12,682 nt of DNA from Methylobacter sp. (lineage in GTDB: Bacteria > Pseudomonadota > Gammaproteobacteria > Methylococcales > Methylomonadaceae): NCBI RefSeq assembly GCF_023227905.1, contig NZ_JALOCF010000082.1:1-12682 (forward strand), in the 5' to 3' direction. A model generated the notes under the pieces. The model saw only the letters and a list, made by a program, of their open reading frames with translations, made no database searches and was not told the origin of the DNA. A program made the translations under genes and the position numbers. Shown piece by piece: positions 5,203 through 12,592 of the stretch; the stretch's first letter is position 1, and every line of letters starts with the position of its first letter.

Positions 5203-6768
5203 TTACTTGCCCTCATCGGTGTTTTTCCGGTTTACGACTCCAATCCCTAGCAACAAAACCAACGCTCCCCACAATAAACCCGGCACCAGCCAGAACCAGT
5301 TTTGGTAGAAGGTTGCGGGCGGATTTTTCAGGTAAGGCACTTCGTATAAGCCTGCCCAAGTCTGATGTATCGGCGAGCGTTCCAGGATTTCTCCCGATGC
5401 CAGCGATACCGTGGAAATGCCGGTGTTGGTGACGCGCAATACCGGGCGGCGAAATTCCACGCCGCGCGCCAGGGTCATGTACATGTGTTGGTAAGGTTCC
5501 TGCCAGGAGCCGTACCAGGAATCGTTGGTGACATTGACGATAAACTGGGCACCAAGTTCCGCCAGCGAGCGCGAAAATTGCGGGAACAGGCTTTCATAGC
5601 ATATTTGCGCGCCCATTTTATAGCCGTTCCAGCGCAGCAATTCGGTCGGTCCGTGGCCTCTGGCAAAATGGCCGGTAGGCGGCAGCCAGTTGCGGATTTC
5701 GGGGAAAAACTGTTCGCCGGGTATGTATTCGCCAAACGCCAGCAGGATCGATTTGCTGTAATGCGGCGGCACTATTTCGCCGTCCTTGTTCAATACAAAC
5801 AGGGAATTGGTAATCAGGCGTGATGACTCATCGACACTATATGCGCCGGTAATCAGCGGCAGTTGCCGTTCATGGAGAAACTGCGCCAGCACTACCGGGG
5901 AGTCGTCGGATTTAAACCGTTCACCCAGCAATGCCGGAAATGCGGTTTCAGGCCACATGGCGAAATCGATTTTGGCGTCTTGATGGGCTTTCAGGGCGTT
6001 ATCGGTCAGCGTGAGATAGCGGTTGAAGATTTCATTGCTATAGCCTTTGCCCAGTTCGGCGGCCAGCTTTTCTGCGTTTTCAATATAGGCCTGAATCAGC
6101 AGCGTTTTGAACGACGCATCCGGCTGAGGGAGCCTGTTTTTAAGCCACAGGCCGCCGATATTCAGCAGTATGAAGCCTGAAACGACACTTGCCAGGATGA
6201 TTTTTCCAGCGCTTTGCTTGCGCTTTTCCCAGGCAATATACAGCGGCAGGTTGCACAGCAGTGTTGCGGCGCTGAGCCCGCTAAAACCGATCACTTCCGC
6301 CCAGTGGTAAACGGGGATGTTGGCGCCATACCATGTATAACCGAAGTTCCAGTCGAACAGGGTCAGCGAGTAGGCTTCGCAAAGCGTAGTGATCAGTGCC
6401 ATCAACCCCAGCGAAAGCCGCTTTGACCAGTTGAATTTTTGCTGTCCCCAAAACCACAGTACGCCGGCTAGAGGCACAAACAAGTGGGCGATCAGTCCAT
6501 AGACTACCATGCCGATAACCGCTACAGGCCAGTCCAAATGGGCAAACTCATGCAGCAGATAGGTGACCCAATTAAAGCCGATCAGCGTGAAGATGAATGA
6601 GGTGATCAAGCCGCCAAGGAAAACATTTTTTAGGCGGGTTTGCCGGCTCCAGAAAATCCATAAGGGAACGAAACAGAATAACGATGCCCAGGGCGGGAAA
6701 GGGATGTAACTGGTGCCGATCAGAACGCCGGACAGTATAGGCAGTAGCCAGGGTTTAACGGTGTTCAT
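5203..6768 (-). CDS. lnt: Apolipoprotein N-acyltransferase
   Basis: Lnt transfers a fatty acyl chain from phospholipid to the free amino group of the N-terminal diacylglyceryl-Cys, the last step of lipoprotein maturation in the inner membrane. The 521-residue product has the normal size. About the first 200 residues form a bundle of hydrophobic helices, and the periplasmic nitrilase-type domain spans about 220-485. A final helix follows at about 490-512 (FWLVPGLLWGALVLLLGIG). The catalytic triad is visible as Glu274 (MWPETAFP), Lys339 (HYSKSILLAFGEY) and Cys390 (GAQICYESLFPQ), with the conserved GEY glutamate at 347. The start has no clear Shine-Dalgarno, but no other start fits as well. It lies downstream of parA on the same strand, 166 bp apart. 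Likely clients nearby are LptE and the two Slp proteins. Confidence 0.97.
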   Translation of the reverse strand: MNTVKPWLLPILSGVLIGTSYIPFPPWASLFCFVPLWIFWSRQTRLKNVFLGGLITSFIFTLIGFNWVTYLLHEFAHLDWPVAVIGMVVYGLIAHLFVPLAGVLWFWGQQKFNWSKRLSLGLMALITTLCEAYSLTLFDWNFGYTWYGANIPVYHWAEVIGFSGLSAATLLCNLPLYIAWEKRKQSAGKIILASVVSGFILLNIGGLWLKNRLPQPDASFKTLLIQAYIENAEKLAAELGKGYSNEIFNRYLTLTDNALKAHQDAKIDFAMWPETAFPALLGERFKSDDSPVVLAQFLHERQLPLITGAYSVDESSRLITNSLFVLNKDGEIVPPHYSKSILLAFGEYIPGEQFFPEIRNWLPPTGHFARGHGPTELLRWNGYKMGAQICYESLFPQFSRSLAELGAQFIVNVTNDSWYGSWQEPYQHMYMTLARGVEFRRPVLRVTNTGISTVSLASGEILERSPIHQTWAGLYEVPYLKNPPATFYQNWFWLVPGLLWGALVLLLGIGVVNRKNTDEGK

Positions 6769-6799
6769 AGTGTAAGGGGAGTATGATTGCGTGGGAAGT

Positions 6800-6831
6800 G
6801 CCGGTTCTCAATCTGGAGCTTGGGAACCGGC
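6800..6831. other. Strong inverted repeat between parA and lnt
   Basis: GCCGGTTCTCAA and TTGGGAACCGGC form a 12-bp stem with one T-G wobble around an 8-nt loop. It stands in the 166-bp gap between parA and lnt. On the strand that carries these genes no T-run follows, so it does not look like an intrinsic terminator. It could be an mRNA stabiliser, a protein site or a palindromic repeat element. Confidence 0.6.
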
Positions 6832-6934
6832 AATTTTCATGGGTGATTATTCCGCCTACTCTGTGCCGGGATCACTGAGCGTTGTGTCGGATGCATTCCG
6901 CAACGGTACGGAAACGATGAATGCGTTTACAACT

Positions 6935-7717
6935 TTAACTGCCGTGAATCTCCGCATGTAAGGCGCGGTATTCATCGGTCAGCTTGTGGTTAGGCATGTA
7001 ATGCACCAACGGCTTGGATTCGGTGTGCGATTCCCTGACCTTGACCGATGGCGAGATCATTGCAGCCAGTACCGGCAGTCCCTCGGCAATAAGCTCTTCG
7101 ACTATTTGGCGAGGCATGTTAGCTTGTTTTTGATACTGATTGACGATGATGCCTTCAACTTCAAGATTGTGATTATGGTCGGCTTTAACTTCTGCTACTA
7201 CTTGCATCAGAGAATACAGAGCTTCTCTGGCGAAAGTATCGCAATCGAAAGGAATCAGGCATTTGTCGGCCGCAATCAGGGCAGACTGGCTGTAGAAGTT
7301 GAGGATCGGCGGCGTGTCCATATAGATCTCATCGAAACCCTCAAGTTTTTCCAGCGCTTCTTTCAACTTAAAGATTTTCATGCGCGATTCCAAACGGCTT
7401 TGCAATGGCTCAAGCTCAGGATGGGATGGAAGCACAAACAAATTTGGGAACGGAGTCTCATGTATTGCGCTTTCAAGACCGGAGCCGGATGAACCGCTGC
7501 CAAACAGGGATAGGCTCAGGGTATCCTTAAAGAAGTGGGCGATCGTTTTGTCGCTGTCGCTGACTTTGCTGCCGAGCAGGTATTGCGTTGAATTGCCCTG
7601 AACATCGAGATCGATGACTAATGTACGCTTACCTTCAACAGCACTGATGGCGGCTAAATTGCACGTAATAGTAGATTTGCCGACGCCGCCTTTCTGGTTG
7701 AAAATGACTCTGCGCAT
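6935..7717 (-). CDS. Orphan ParA/Soj-type partition ATPase
   Basis: The 260-residue product opens with a deviant Walker A, NQKGGVGKST (Lys9 is the signature lysine, Lys14 the P-loop lysine). A Walker A' block follows, LVIDLDVQGNST with Asp36 and Asp38, then a Walker B-like block, YMDTPP. ParA ATPases bind DNA as ATP dimers and position plasmids, chromosomes or large protein complexes through a ParB-like partner. No ParB, parS cluster or plasmid gene is adjacent, so this is a chromosomal orphan whose cargo is unknown. The last 60 residues (ending LTDEYRALHAEIHGS) are typical of small ParAs without an N-terminal HTH. A GGGGA Shine-Dalgarno lies 5 bp before the ATG, and a good sigma-70 promoter lies directly upstream. 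Confidence 0.9.
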   Translation of the reverse strand: MRRVIFNQKGGVGKSTITCNLAAISAVEGKRTLVIDLDVQGNSTQYLLGSKVSDSDKTIAHFFKDTLSLSLFGSGSSGSGLESAIHETPFPNLFVLPSHPELEPLQSRLESRMKIFKLKEALEKLEGFDEIYMDTPPILNFYSQSALIAADKCLIPFDCDTFAREALYSLMQVVAEVKADHNHNLEVEGIIVNQYQKQANMPRQIVEELIAEGLPVLAAMISPSVKVRESHTESKPLVHYMPNHKLTDEYRALHAEIHGS

Positions 7718-7751
7718 GTTATCCCCGTTAAATCAAATAGTTGAAAGTCGC

Positions 7752-7779
7752 ATTATAAAGCTTGGGGCGCTAATATCAA
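7752..7779 (-). promoter_or_regulatory. Sigma-70 promoter of parA (and possibly lnt)
   Basis: On the minus strand a TTGATA -35 box and a TATAAT -10 box are separated by 16 bp. They end 35 bp before the parA start codon. The -35 box overlaps the stop codon of the upstream ybeL-like gene, so parA probably has its own transcription start. Confidence 0.65.
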
Positions 7780-8261
7780 ACACGGATAAAGGTTTTGCCT
7801 TGGCACTTTGGGCATTCAGGAATTTCGCTGGCTGTTTTAAAGGCAATTTCCTTGCCGCAGTCGTCGCAGATAAAGGTGCCGGGCACGGTAATGTCGCCGC
7901 TGTGGTAGGTATGCACTTTTGCCAGTTCTTCCAGTTTTGCCAGTTCCAGGCGGGTTTTATCGGCAACGCTTAAAAAAGCATCCAGCGCGAAGTTTTCAAT
8001 CAATTCAATATCGAACTTAAACCACTCGGACAGCGATTCCTTATCTTCCTCGTCTGACAAGCCGTGGGCCGCATGCTCAACGTCGCGTCTAACAAACTCC
8101 GAAACCTTGTCCAATTCTTCGTCCGTCAAATTGCTGTCTTTTCTGGTTTTTTCTTTTGAAATTTCCAGCGCTTCGGCAAACGAATGCAGCGTATCTTCCA
8201 TGGTTTCATGGAGATGCTTCATAAAATCGGTATAGGCGGTGACTAGTTTGTTTTTATTCAT
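7776..8261 (-). CDS. ybeL: YbeL-family (DUF1451) zinc-ribbon protein
   Basis: The 161-residue product has a helical, strongly acidic N-terminal part (about 1-105, with TDFMKHLHETMEDTLHSFAE). A conserved linker follows (KLEELAKVHTYHSGDITVPG), then a C-terminal zinc ribbon with CDDCGKEIAF and PECPKCQGKTF, four Cys in two CxxC pairs. This layout is that of YbeL, a conserved protein of unknown function encoded near leuS in enterobacteria too. The ATG at 8261 is preferred because AGGAG stands 9 bp upstream. The in-frame TTG three codons earlier touches that Shine-Dalgarno and cannot use it. It is transcribed divergently from leuS with 85 bp between the start codons. Confidence 0.9.
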   Translation of the reverse strand: MNKNKLVTAYTDFMKHLHETMEDTLHSFAEALEISKEKTRKDSNLTDEELDKVSEFVRRDVEHAAHGLSDEEDKESLSEWFKFDIELIENFALDAFLSVADKTRLELAKLEELAKVHTYHSGDITVPGTFICDDCGKEIAFKTASEIPECPKCQGKTFIRV

Positions 8262-8287
8262 AGGGTTCAACTCCTGAAAATGGCGCT

Positions 8288-8316
8288 TTGAGATTTAAGC
8301 AACTGTACGGTATTCT
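8288..8316 (+). promoter_or_regulatory. Sigma-70 promoter of leuS
   Basis: A TTGAGA -35 box and a TATTCT -10 box with a 17-bp spacer lie 30 bp before the leuS ATG. This predicts a short leader of about 23 nt with no room for a leader peptide or T-box. Confidence 0.55.
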
Positions 8317-8346
8317 AACGCTTTTGACTGGTAAAAGACGAGAAGG

Positions 8347-10797
8347 ATGCAAGAAAATTATAAGCCTTTGGCAATTGAGCAAGAAGTACAGTCCGCCTGG
8401 GACGAGTCAGGCGTATTTAATGTGTCGGAATCGCCGACACAAGATAAGTATTATTGTTTATCGATGTTTCCTTACCCCAGCGGCAAGCTGCACATGGGGC
8501 ATGTCCGTAACTATACCATTGGCGACGTCATCAGCCGCTACCAGCGCATGTTGGGCAAAAATGTCATGCAGCCTATGGGCTGGGATGCGTTCGGCCTGCC
8601 GGCGGAAAATGCCGCGATGCAGCACGGCGTCCATCCGGCCGACTGGACCTACAGCAACATCGACTATATGCGCGACCAGCTCAAACGGCTGGGTTTTGGC
8701 TATGACTGGAGCCGCGAATTAGCGACTTGCAACCCGCATTATTATAAGTGGGAGCAATGGTTTTTCCTGAAGCTGCTGGAAAAAGGCCTGGTTTATAAAA
8801 AAACCGCACCGGTCAATTGGTGTCCGCATGACATGACCGTTTTGGCTAACGAGCAGGTTATCGACGGCTGCTGCTGGCGTTGCGATACCCAAGTTGAGCG
8901 CAAGGAAATCGCCCAGTGGTTCTTGAAAATCACCGCTTATGCGGATGAATTGCTCGCCTCGCTGGAAACGCTGGATGGCTGGCCGGAGCAGGTTAAAACC
9001 ATGCAGGCGAACTGGATCGGCCGCTCCGAAGGCGTGGAGATGGATTTTCCGGTGCCTGAGTTGGATCAGCATTTAAGCATCTATACCACGCGTCCCGACA
9101 CGCTGATGGGCGTGACTTATCTTGCCGTAGCGGCGGAACATCCGCTGGCGTTGAAAGCCGCAGAAACCAACCCTGAAATCAGCGCATTTATCGATGACTG
9201 CAAAATGATGGAAACCTCGGAAGCGGCCATGGAAACCATGGAAAAACGCGGTATCGATTCCGGCATCAAAGCACTTCATCCGATTACCGGCGAACAGGTT
9301 CCGGTCTGGATCGCCAATTTCGTGTTGATGGGTTACGGCACCGGCGCGGTGATGTCGGTTCCAGCGCACGACCAACGCGATTACGAGTTTGCCCTTAAGT
9401 ACGGCATCGCCATCAAGCAAGTCATTTTTGCCAAAGACGGCGGCGATGCGGATTGCTCAGAACAGGCTTACACTGTCAAAGGCATCCTGAAAAATTCCGG
9501 CCAGTTCGACGGATTGACCTCGGAACAGGCTTTTGCCGCCATTGCGGAAGCGCTGGAAAAAGATCAAAAAGGCCAACGCAAAACCAATTTCAGATTGCGC
9601 GACTGGGGGGTTTCCCGGCAGCGTTACTGGGGCGCGCCGATTCCGGTCATCTATTGCGATGATTGTGGCACGGTGCCTGTGCCTGAGAAGGACTTGCCGG
9701 TGGAACTGCCAAGAGACGTCGTGCTGGACGGCTCGCAATCGCCTTTAGTCGCTCATCCGACTTTCTCTCATACCACCTGTCCGACCTGCGGCAAAGCGGC
9801 GCGCCGGGAAACCGATACTTTCGATACCTTTATGGAATCGTCCTGGTATTTCGCACGATTTGCAGGCAACAACCCGGACAGCATGATCGATGAAAGCGCC
9901 AAATACTGGCTACCTGTCGACCATTATATCGGCGGCATCGAGCATGCGATTTTGCATTTGCTGTATGCGCGCTTTTACACCAAGCTGATGCGGGATGAAG
10001 GCTTGGTCGTCTGCGACGAGCCGTTTAAAAAGCTGTTGACCCAAGGCATGGTGCTGAAAGACGGCAGTAAAATGTCCAAGTCCAAAGGCAACACGGTTGA
10101 TCCGCAAGGCCTGATCGATCAATACGGCGCCGATACCGTGCGTTTGTTTATCATGTTTGCCGCGCCGCCGGAGCAATCGCTGGAATGGTCGGACAGCGGC
10201 GTGGAAGGCGCGTTCCGGTTCCTGAAACGGCTTTGGAAGCAAGCTTATACGCATTGCGAAGCCGGCGGTTCTACAGTGCCGCTGGATAAACAAACTTTGA
10301 CCGCTGAGCAACAGGCGGTTCGTCGCCAACTGCATTTGACTATCCAGAAAGCAACCGACGACTTTGGCAGACGCTATACCTTTAATACCGTAATTGCCGC
10401 GAATATGGAGCTGATCAACGCCTTGTCCAAATTTGTTGATGATTCCGACAACGGCAAGGCAGTTCGGCAGGAAGCATTGGAAGCCATTGTGTTGATGCTA
10501 TCGCCTATCGTGCCGCATATCTGTCATCAACTGTGGCTGGATCTGGGGCATCAAGAAGCGGTAGTCGGCGCCTCATGGCCTGAGGTTGATGCAGCGGCTT
10601 TGGAGCAGGACACTTTGGAACTGGTGTTACAGGTTAACGGCAAGCTGCGCAGCAAGATGTCGGTGTCGGTTAATGCGTCTAAGGAAGAAATAGAGGCAAT
10701 GGCGCTGAGCGATGAGCATATCAAGCGTTTTATTGAAGACCAGCCGATTAAAAAGGTGATCGTGGTGCCTAAGAAATTGGTCAATATTGTCGTTTAG
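8347..10797 (+). CDS. leuS: Leucyl-tRNA synthetase
   Basis: LeuRS charges tRNA-Leu with leucine in the cytosol and edits mischarged products. The 816-residue protein starts MQENYKPLAIEQEVQSAWDE, the family N-terminus. It has the class I signature PSGKLHMGHVRNY at 45-57 and KMSKSKGN at 575-582. The CP1 editing domain is intact, with TTRPDTLMG from 247 (Thr252) and AHDQRD ending at Asp345; the numbering agrees with E. coli here. Zinc-type Cys pairs appear in CCWRC near 180, in YCDDCG and in CPTCGK. The C-terminal anticodon and leucine-specific domains end with a PIKKVIVVPKKLVNIVV segment. It is about 45 residues shorter than the E. coli enzyme, but I see no missing catalytic element. AGAAGG abuts the ATG, so the Shine-Dalgarno spacing is poor. 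Its substrate tRNA-Leu(UAA) is encoded at 1767. Confidence 0.98.
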   Translation: MQENYKPLAIEQEVQSAWDESGVFNVSESPTQDKYYCLSMFPYPSGKLHMGHVRNYTIGDVISRYQRMLGKNVMQPMGWDAFGLPAENAAMQHGVHPADWTYSNIDYMRDQLKRLGFGYDWSRELATCNPHYYKWEQWFFLKLLEKGLVYKKTAPVNWCPHDMTVLANEQVIDGCCWRCDTQVERKEIAQWFLKITAYADELLASLETLDGWPEQVKTMQANWIGRSEGVEMDFPVPELDQHLSIYTTRPDTLMGVTYLAVAAEHPLALKAAETNPEISAFIDDCKMMETSEAAMETMEKRGIDSGIKALHPITGEQVPVWIANFVLMGYGTGAVMSVPAHDQRDYEFALKYGIAIKQVIFAKDGGDADCSEQAYTVKGILKNSGQFDGLTSEQAFAAIAEALEKDQKGQRKTNFRLRDWGVSRQRYWGAPIPVIYCDDCGTVPVPEKDLPVELPRDVVLDGSQSPLVAHPTFSHTTCPTCGKAARRETDTFDTFMESSWYFARFAGNNPDSMIDESAKYWLPVDHYIGGIEHAILHLLYARFYTKLMRDEGLVVCDEPFKKLLTQGMVLKDGSKMSKSKGNTVDPQGLIDQYGADTVRLFIMFAAPPEQSLEWSDSGVEGAFRFLKRLWKQAYTHCEAGGSTVPLDKQTLTAEQQAVRRQLHLTIQKATDDFGRRYTFNTVIAANMELINALSKFVDDSDNGKAVRQEALEAIVLMLSPIVPHICHQLWLDLGHQEAVVGASWPEVDAAALEQDTLELVLQVNGKLRSKMSVSVNASKEEIEAMALSDEHIKRFIEDQPIKKVIVVPKKLVNIVV

Positions 10798-10859
10798 GCG
10801 AAAGACGAAGGGCGAAAGGCAAAAAAAGCTTGCGTTGAGGATTAAGAACTTTTTCAATT
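10797..10859 (+). repeat. Leader of the leuS-distal composite repeat (copy 1)
   Basis: These 63 bp align without gaps to 12530-12592, with 9 mismatches by eye. They start at the last base of the leuS stop codon with GGCGAAAGACGAAGGGCG, pass AAAAAAAGCTTGCGTTGA and end CTTTTTCAATT. The first 24 bases are complementary to the heptamer array that follows at about 20 of 24 positions. AAAAAG also pairs with CTTTTT inside, so leader plus array can form one long hairpin. Confidence 0.85.
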
Positions 10860-10964
10860 TTTAGCCTTTAGCCTTTAGCCTTTAGCCTTTAGCCTTTAGC
10901 CTTTAGCCTTTAGCCTTTAGCCTTTAGCCTTTAGCCTTTAGCCTTTAGCCTTTAGCCTTTAGCC
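10860..10964 (+). repeat. Perfect tandem array, 15 units of TTTAGCC
   Basis: Fifteen uninterrupted identical heptamers (105 bp) lie between leuS and lptE, ending 27 bp before the lptE start. No unit differs from the consensus. Because 7 is not a multiple of 3, each of the six frames meets a stop (TAG forward, TAA reverse) every 21 bp, so nothing can be translated through it. Confidence 0.98.
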
Positions 10965-10991
10965 TTGCTCTTCTCATTAAGGGAGATACCA

Positions 10992-11489
10992 GTGTTAACA
11001 AAAAAAGCGGTCATCTTTGTTATGGCTTTGTTATTGAGCGCTTGCGGCTATCATTTGCGGGGCGCTCTTGAATTGCCGGCAAACATGAAAAATGTCTATG
11101 TTGAGGGCGGATCTTCGCCGTTGCTCGAACAATTCAAGCAGGTCATGAAATCATCTTCCGCTCAGCTTGCCAGTTCCCGTCAGGGGGCAGGTATCGTTAT
11201 CAAGGTTGCTAACGAGGAATTTAACCGGCGTGTGTTGTCGTTGAGCACCCGAGGCAAGTCTAACGAGTTTGAGCTAACCTATCGCCTGGACTATGAGTTT
11301 GCGAATGCAGCGGACGCCGTGTTGATGCCGCGGCAGTCTGTTGAAGTCCGGCGTGAGTATTACAACGATCAGCAGTTTATGATTGCCAAAGATCAGGAAG
11401 AAGCCGTAATACGCAACGAAATGTATCAACAGGCTGTGCAAACCATCGTTAACCGCGCCAGGGTCGTATTAGAGGCAGGCGCGAAATAG
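10992..11489 (+). CDS. lptE: LPS-assembly lipoprotein LptE
   Basis: LptE is an outer-membrane lipoprotein that plugs the LptD barrel and delivers lipopolysaccharide to the cell surface. The 165-residue product has signal peptide MLTKKAVIFVMALLLSAC with lipidated Cys18, followed directly by the family's GYHLRG motif. The mature domain includes NVYVEG, RGKSNEFELTYRLDYEF and the C-terminal helix RNEMYQQAVQTIVNRARVVL. The GTG at 10992 is taken as the start because GGGAG lies 6 bp upstream. An in-frame TTG nine codons earlier lies beside the heptamer array and lacks a ribosome site. The gene is followed one base later by holA, the usual gammaproteobacterial pair. Its mRNA 5' region, if transcribed from leuS, contains the composite repeat. 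Confidence 0.95.
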   Translation: MLTKKAVIFVMALLLSACGYHLRGALELPANMKNVYVEGGSSPLLEQFKQVMKSSSAQLASSRQGAGIVIKVANEEFNRRVLSLSTRGKSNEFELTYRLDYEFANAADAVLMPRQSVEVRREYYNDQQFMIAKDQEEAVIRNEMYQQAVQTIVNRARVVLEAGAK

Positions 11490-11490
11490 T

Positions 11491-12525
11491 ATGCGGCTCA
11501 AGCCCGAACAGTTAGCGGCGGCGTTGCAAAAGGACTTGGCGCCAGTTTATTTCATTAGCGGCGACGAACCGTTGCAGCTGGGCGAGATGGCTGATGCGAT
11601 CCGGGCGGCGGCACGGAAAGCGGGTTATGATAGCCGCGAGGTTCTTGTTGCGGACTCCGGATTTTCATGGAATGAATTGATGGAGTCGGCCGGTTCGCTA
11701 TCTATTTTTACCGATAAAAAAATCATCGATTTAAGGCTGCCCACCGGTACGCCGGGCACTGAGGGATCGAAAGCCTTAATCGACTATTGCGAGCGTTTAC
11801 CAGAAGACACGCTGTTATTAATTACCGCGGCAAAAACGGCAAGCGCCTCCTTAAAATCGCGCTGGTTTCAGGCTTTGGATAAAGCGGGTTGTGTTATTCA
11901 GGTCTGGCCGCTGGAGGGACAAGACCTGATTCGCTGGTTGCAGCAAAGAATGCAACGGCGCGGGCTACAGGCTGAAGCTGAAGGTACCAGGATATTGGCT
12001 TCCAGGATTGAAGGAAATCTGTTGGCGGCCGCGCAGGAAATAGAAAAGCTGTACGTGCTATACGGTCCAATACAGCTCAGCAATCAGCAGATTTTCGATG
12101 TAGTGGCCGACAGTTCCAGATTCGATGTGTTTAAGCTGGTGGATTGCGTGTTGGCGGCCAAAGTAGGCCGGATTTTTAAGGTTTTGTCCGGCTTGCAGGC
12201 AGAAGGCGTTGCGGCCCCCGTGGTGTTATGGGCTTTGGCGCGGGAGGCTCGGGTACTCATCAAGATTAAACAGGCCTTGGCTCAGGGGCAAAATAAAGCG
12301 CTGGCTTTTAAAAACAACCATATTTGGGACAAGCGCCAGCAGTTGGTTAGCGATGCGCTGAACAGGCTGGGCGACAGCGACCTGAATAGTATTCTCACGT
12401 TAAGTGCAAAGGCGGATCGGCAGATCAAAGGCCGGCAGCCAGGAGATCCGTGGGAAACGCTACTGGCCGTTTGTCTGATGTTTGCGTCCGTTGTAACTAC
12501 TCAGCAAACAATAGAACACGGATGA
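11491..12525 (+). CDS. holA: DNA polymerase III subunit delta
   Basis: HolA is the delta subunit of the clamp loader, which opens the beta sliding clamp. The 344-residue product has normal length. It begins MRLKPEQLAAALQKDLAPVY with FISGDEPLQLGE, the family's N-terminal motif. The beta-contacting region SLSIFTDKKIIDLRLP follows near residues 68-83. IEGNLLAAAQEIEKLYVLYG comes at about 172-192, and the SSRFDVFKLVDCVLAAK block starts the C-terminal collar domain. There is no functional Walker A motif, as expected for delta. Its start is one base after the lptE stop, so translation is probably coupled. The composite heptamer repeat begins five bases after its stop; nadD often follows in other genomes but lies outside this window. 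Confidence 0.96.
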   Translation: MRLKPEQLAAALQKDLAPVYFISGDEPLQLGEMADAIRAAARKAGYDSREVLVADSGFSWNELMESAGSLSIFTDKKIIDLRLPTGTPGTEGSKALIDYCERLPEDTLLLITAAKTASASLKSRWFQALDKAGCVIQVWPLEGQDLIRWLQQRMQRRGLQAEAEGTRILASRIEGNLLAAAQEIEKLYVLYGPIQLSNQQIFDVVADSSRFDVFKLVDCVLAAKVGRIFKVLSGLQAEGVAAPVVLWALAREARVLIKIKQALAQGQNKALAFKNNHIWDKRQQLVSDALNRLGDSDLNSILTLSAKADRQIKGRQPGDPWETLLAVCLMFASVVTTQQTIEHG

Positions 12526-12529
12526 AGAA

Positions 12530-12592
12530 GGCGAAAGACGCAGGGCGAAGGGCGAAAAAAGCTTGCATTGATGTTAAAGAGCGTTTTCAATT
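12530..12592 (+). repeat. Leader of the holA-distal composite repeat (copy 2)
   Basis: This is the second copy of the 63-bp leader (GGCGAAAGACGCAGGGCG, then AAAAAAGCTTGCATTGA, then TTTTCAATT), with 9 substitutions against copy 1 and no length change. Some differences keep pairing with the array possible, such as A to G opposite T. It again begins at a gene's stop codon and again is directly followed by TTTAGCC units. Confidence 0.85.

Noticed and set aside
5118..5432. Independent 104-residue plus-strand gene
   Set aside because: Its first 25 residues are the intI remnant and the rest is antisense to lnt, so it is a chance fusion frame.
5365..5823. Plus-strand open frames inside lnt
   Set aside because: They are antisense shadows of a gene with all catalytic residues intact. 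The same applies to the plus-strand frames inside parA and the minus-strand frames inside leuS.
10860..10964. CRISPR array or telomere-like repeat
   Set aside because: Units are contiguous 7-mers with no spacers, so it is not CRISPR. TTTAGCC resembles plant-type telomere units only superficially and lies inside a chromosomal gene cluster.
10965..10991. TTG start for lptE giving a longer N-terminus
   Set aside because: It adds nine residues before the signal peptide and has only repeat sequence upstream, while the GTG at 10992 has GGGAG at proper spacing.
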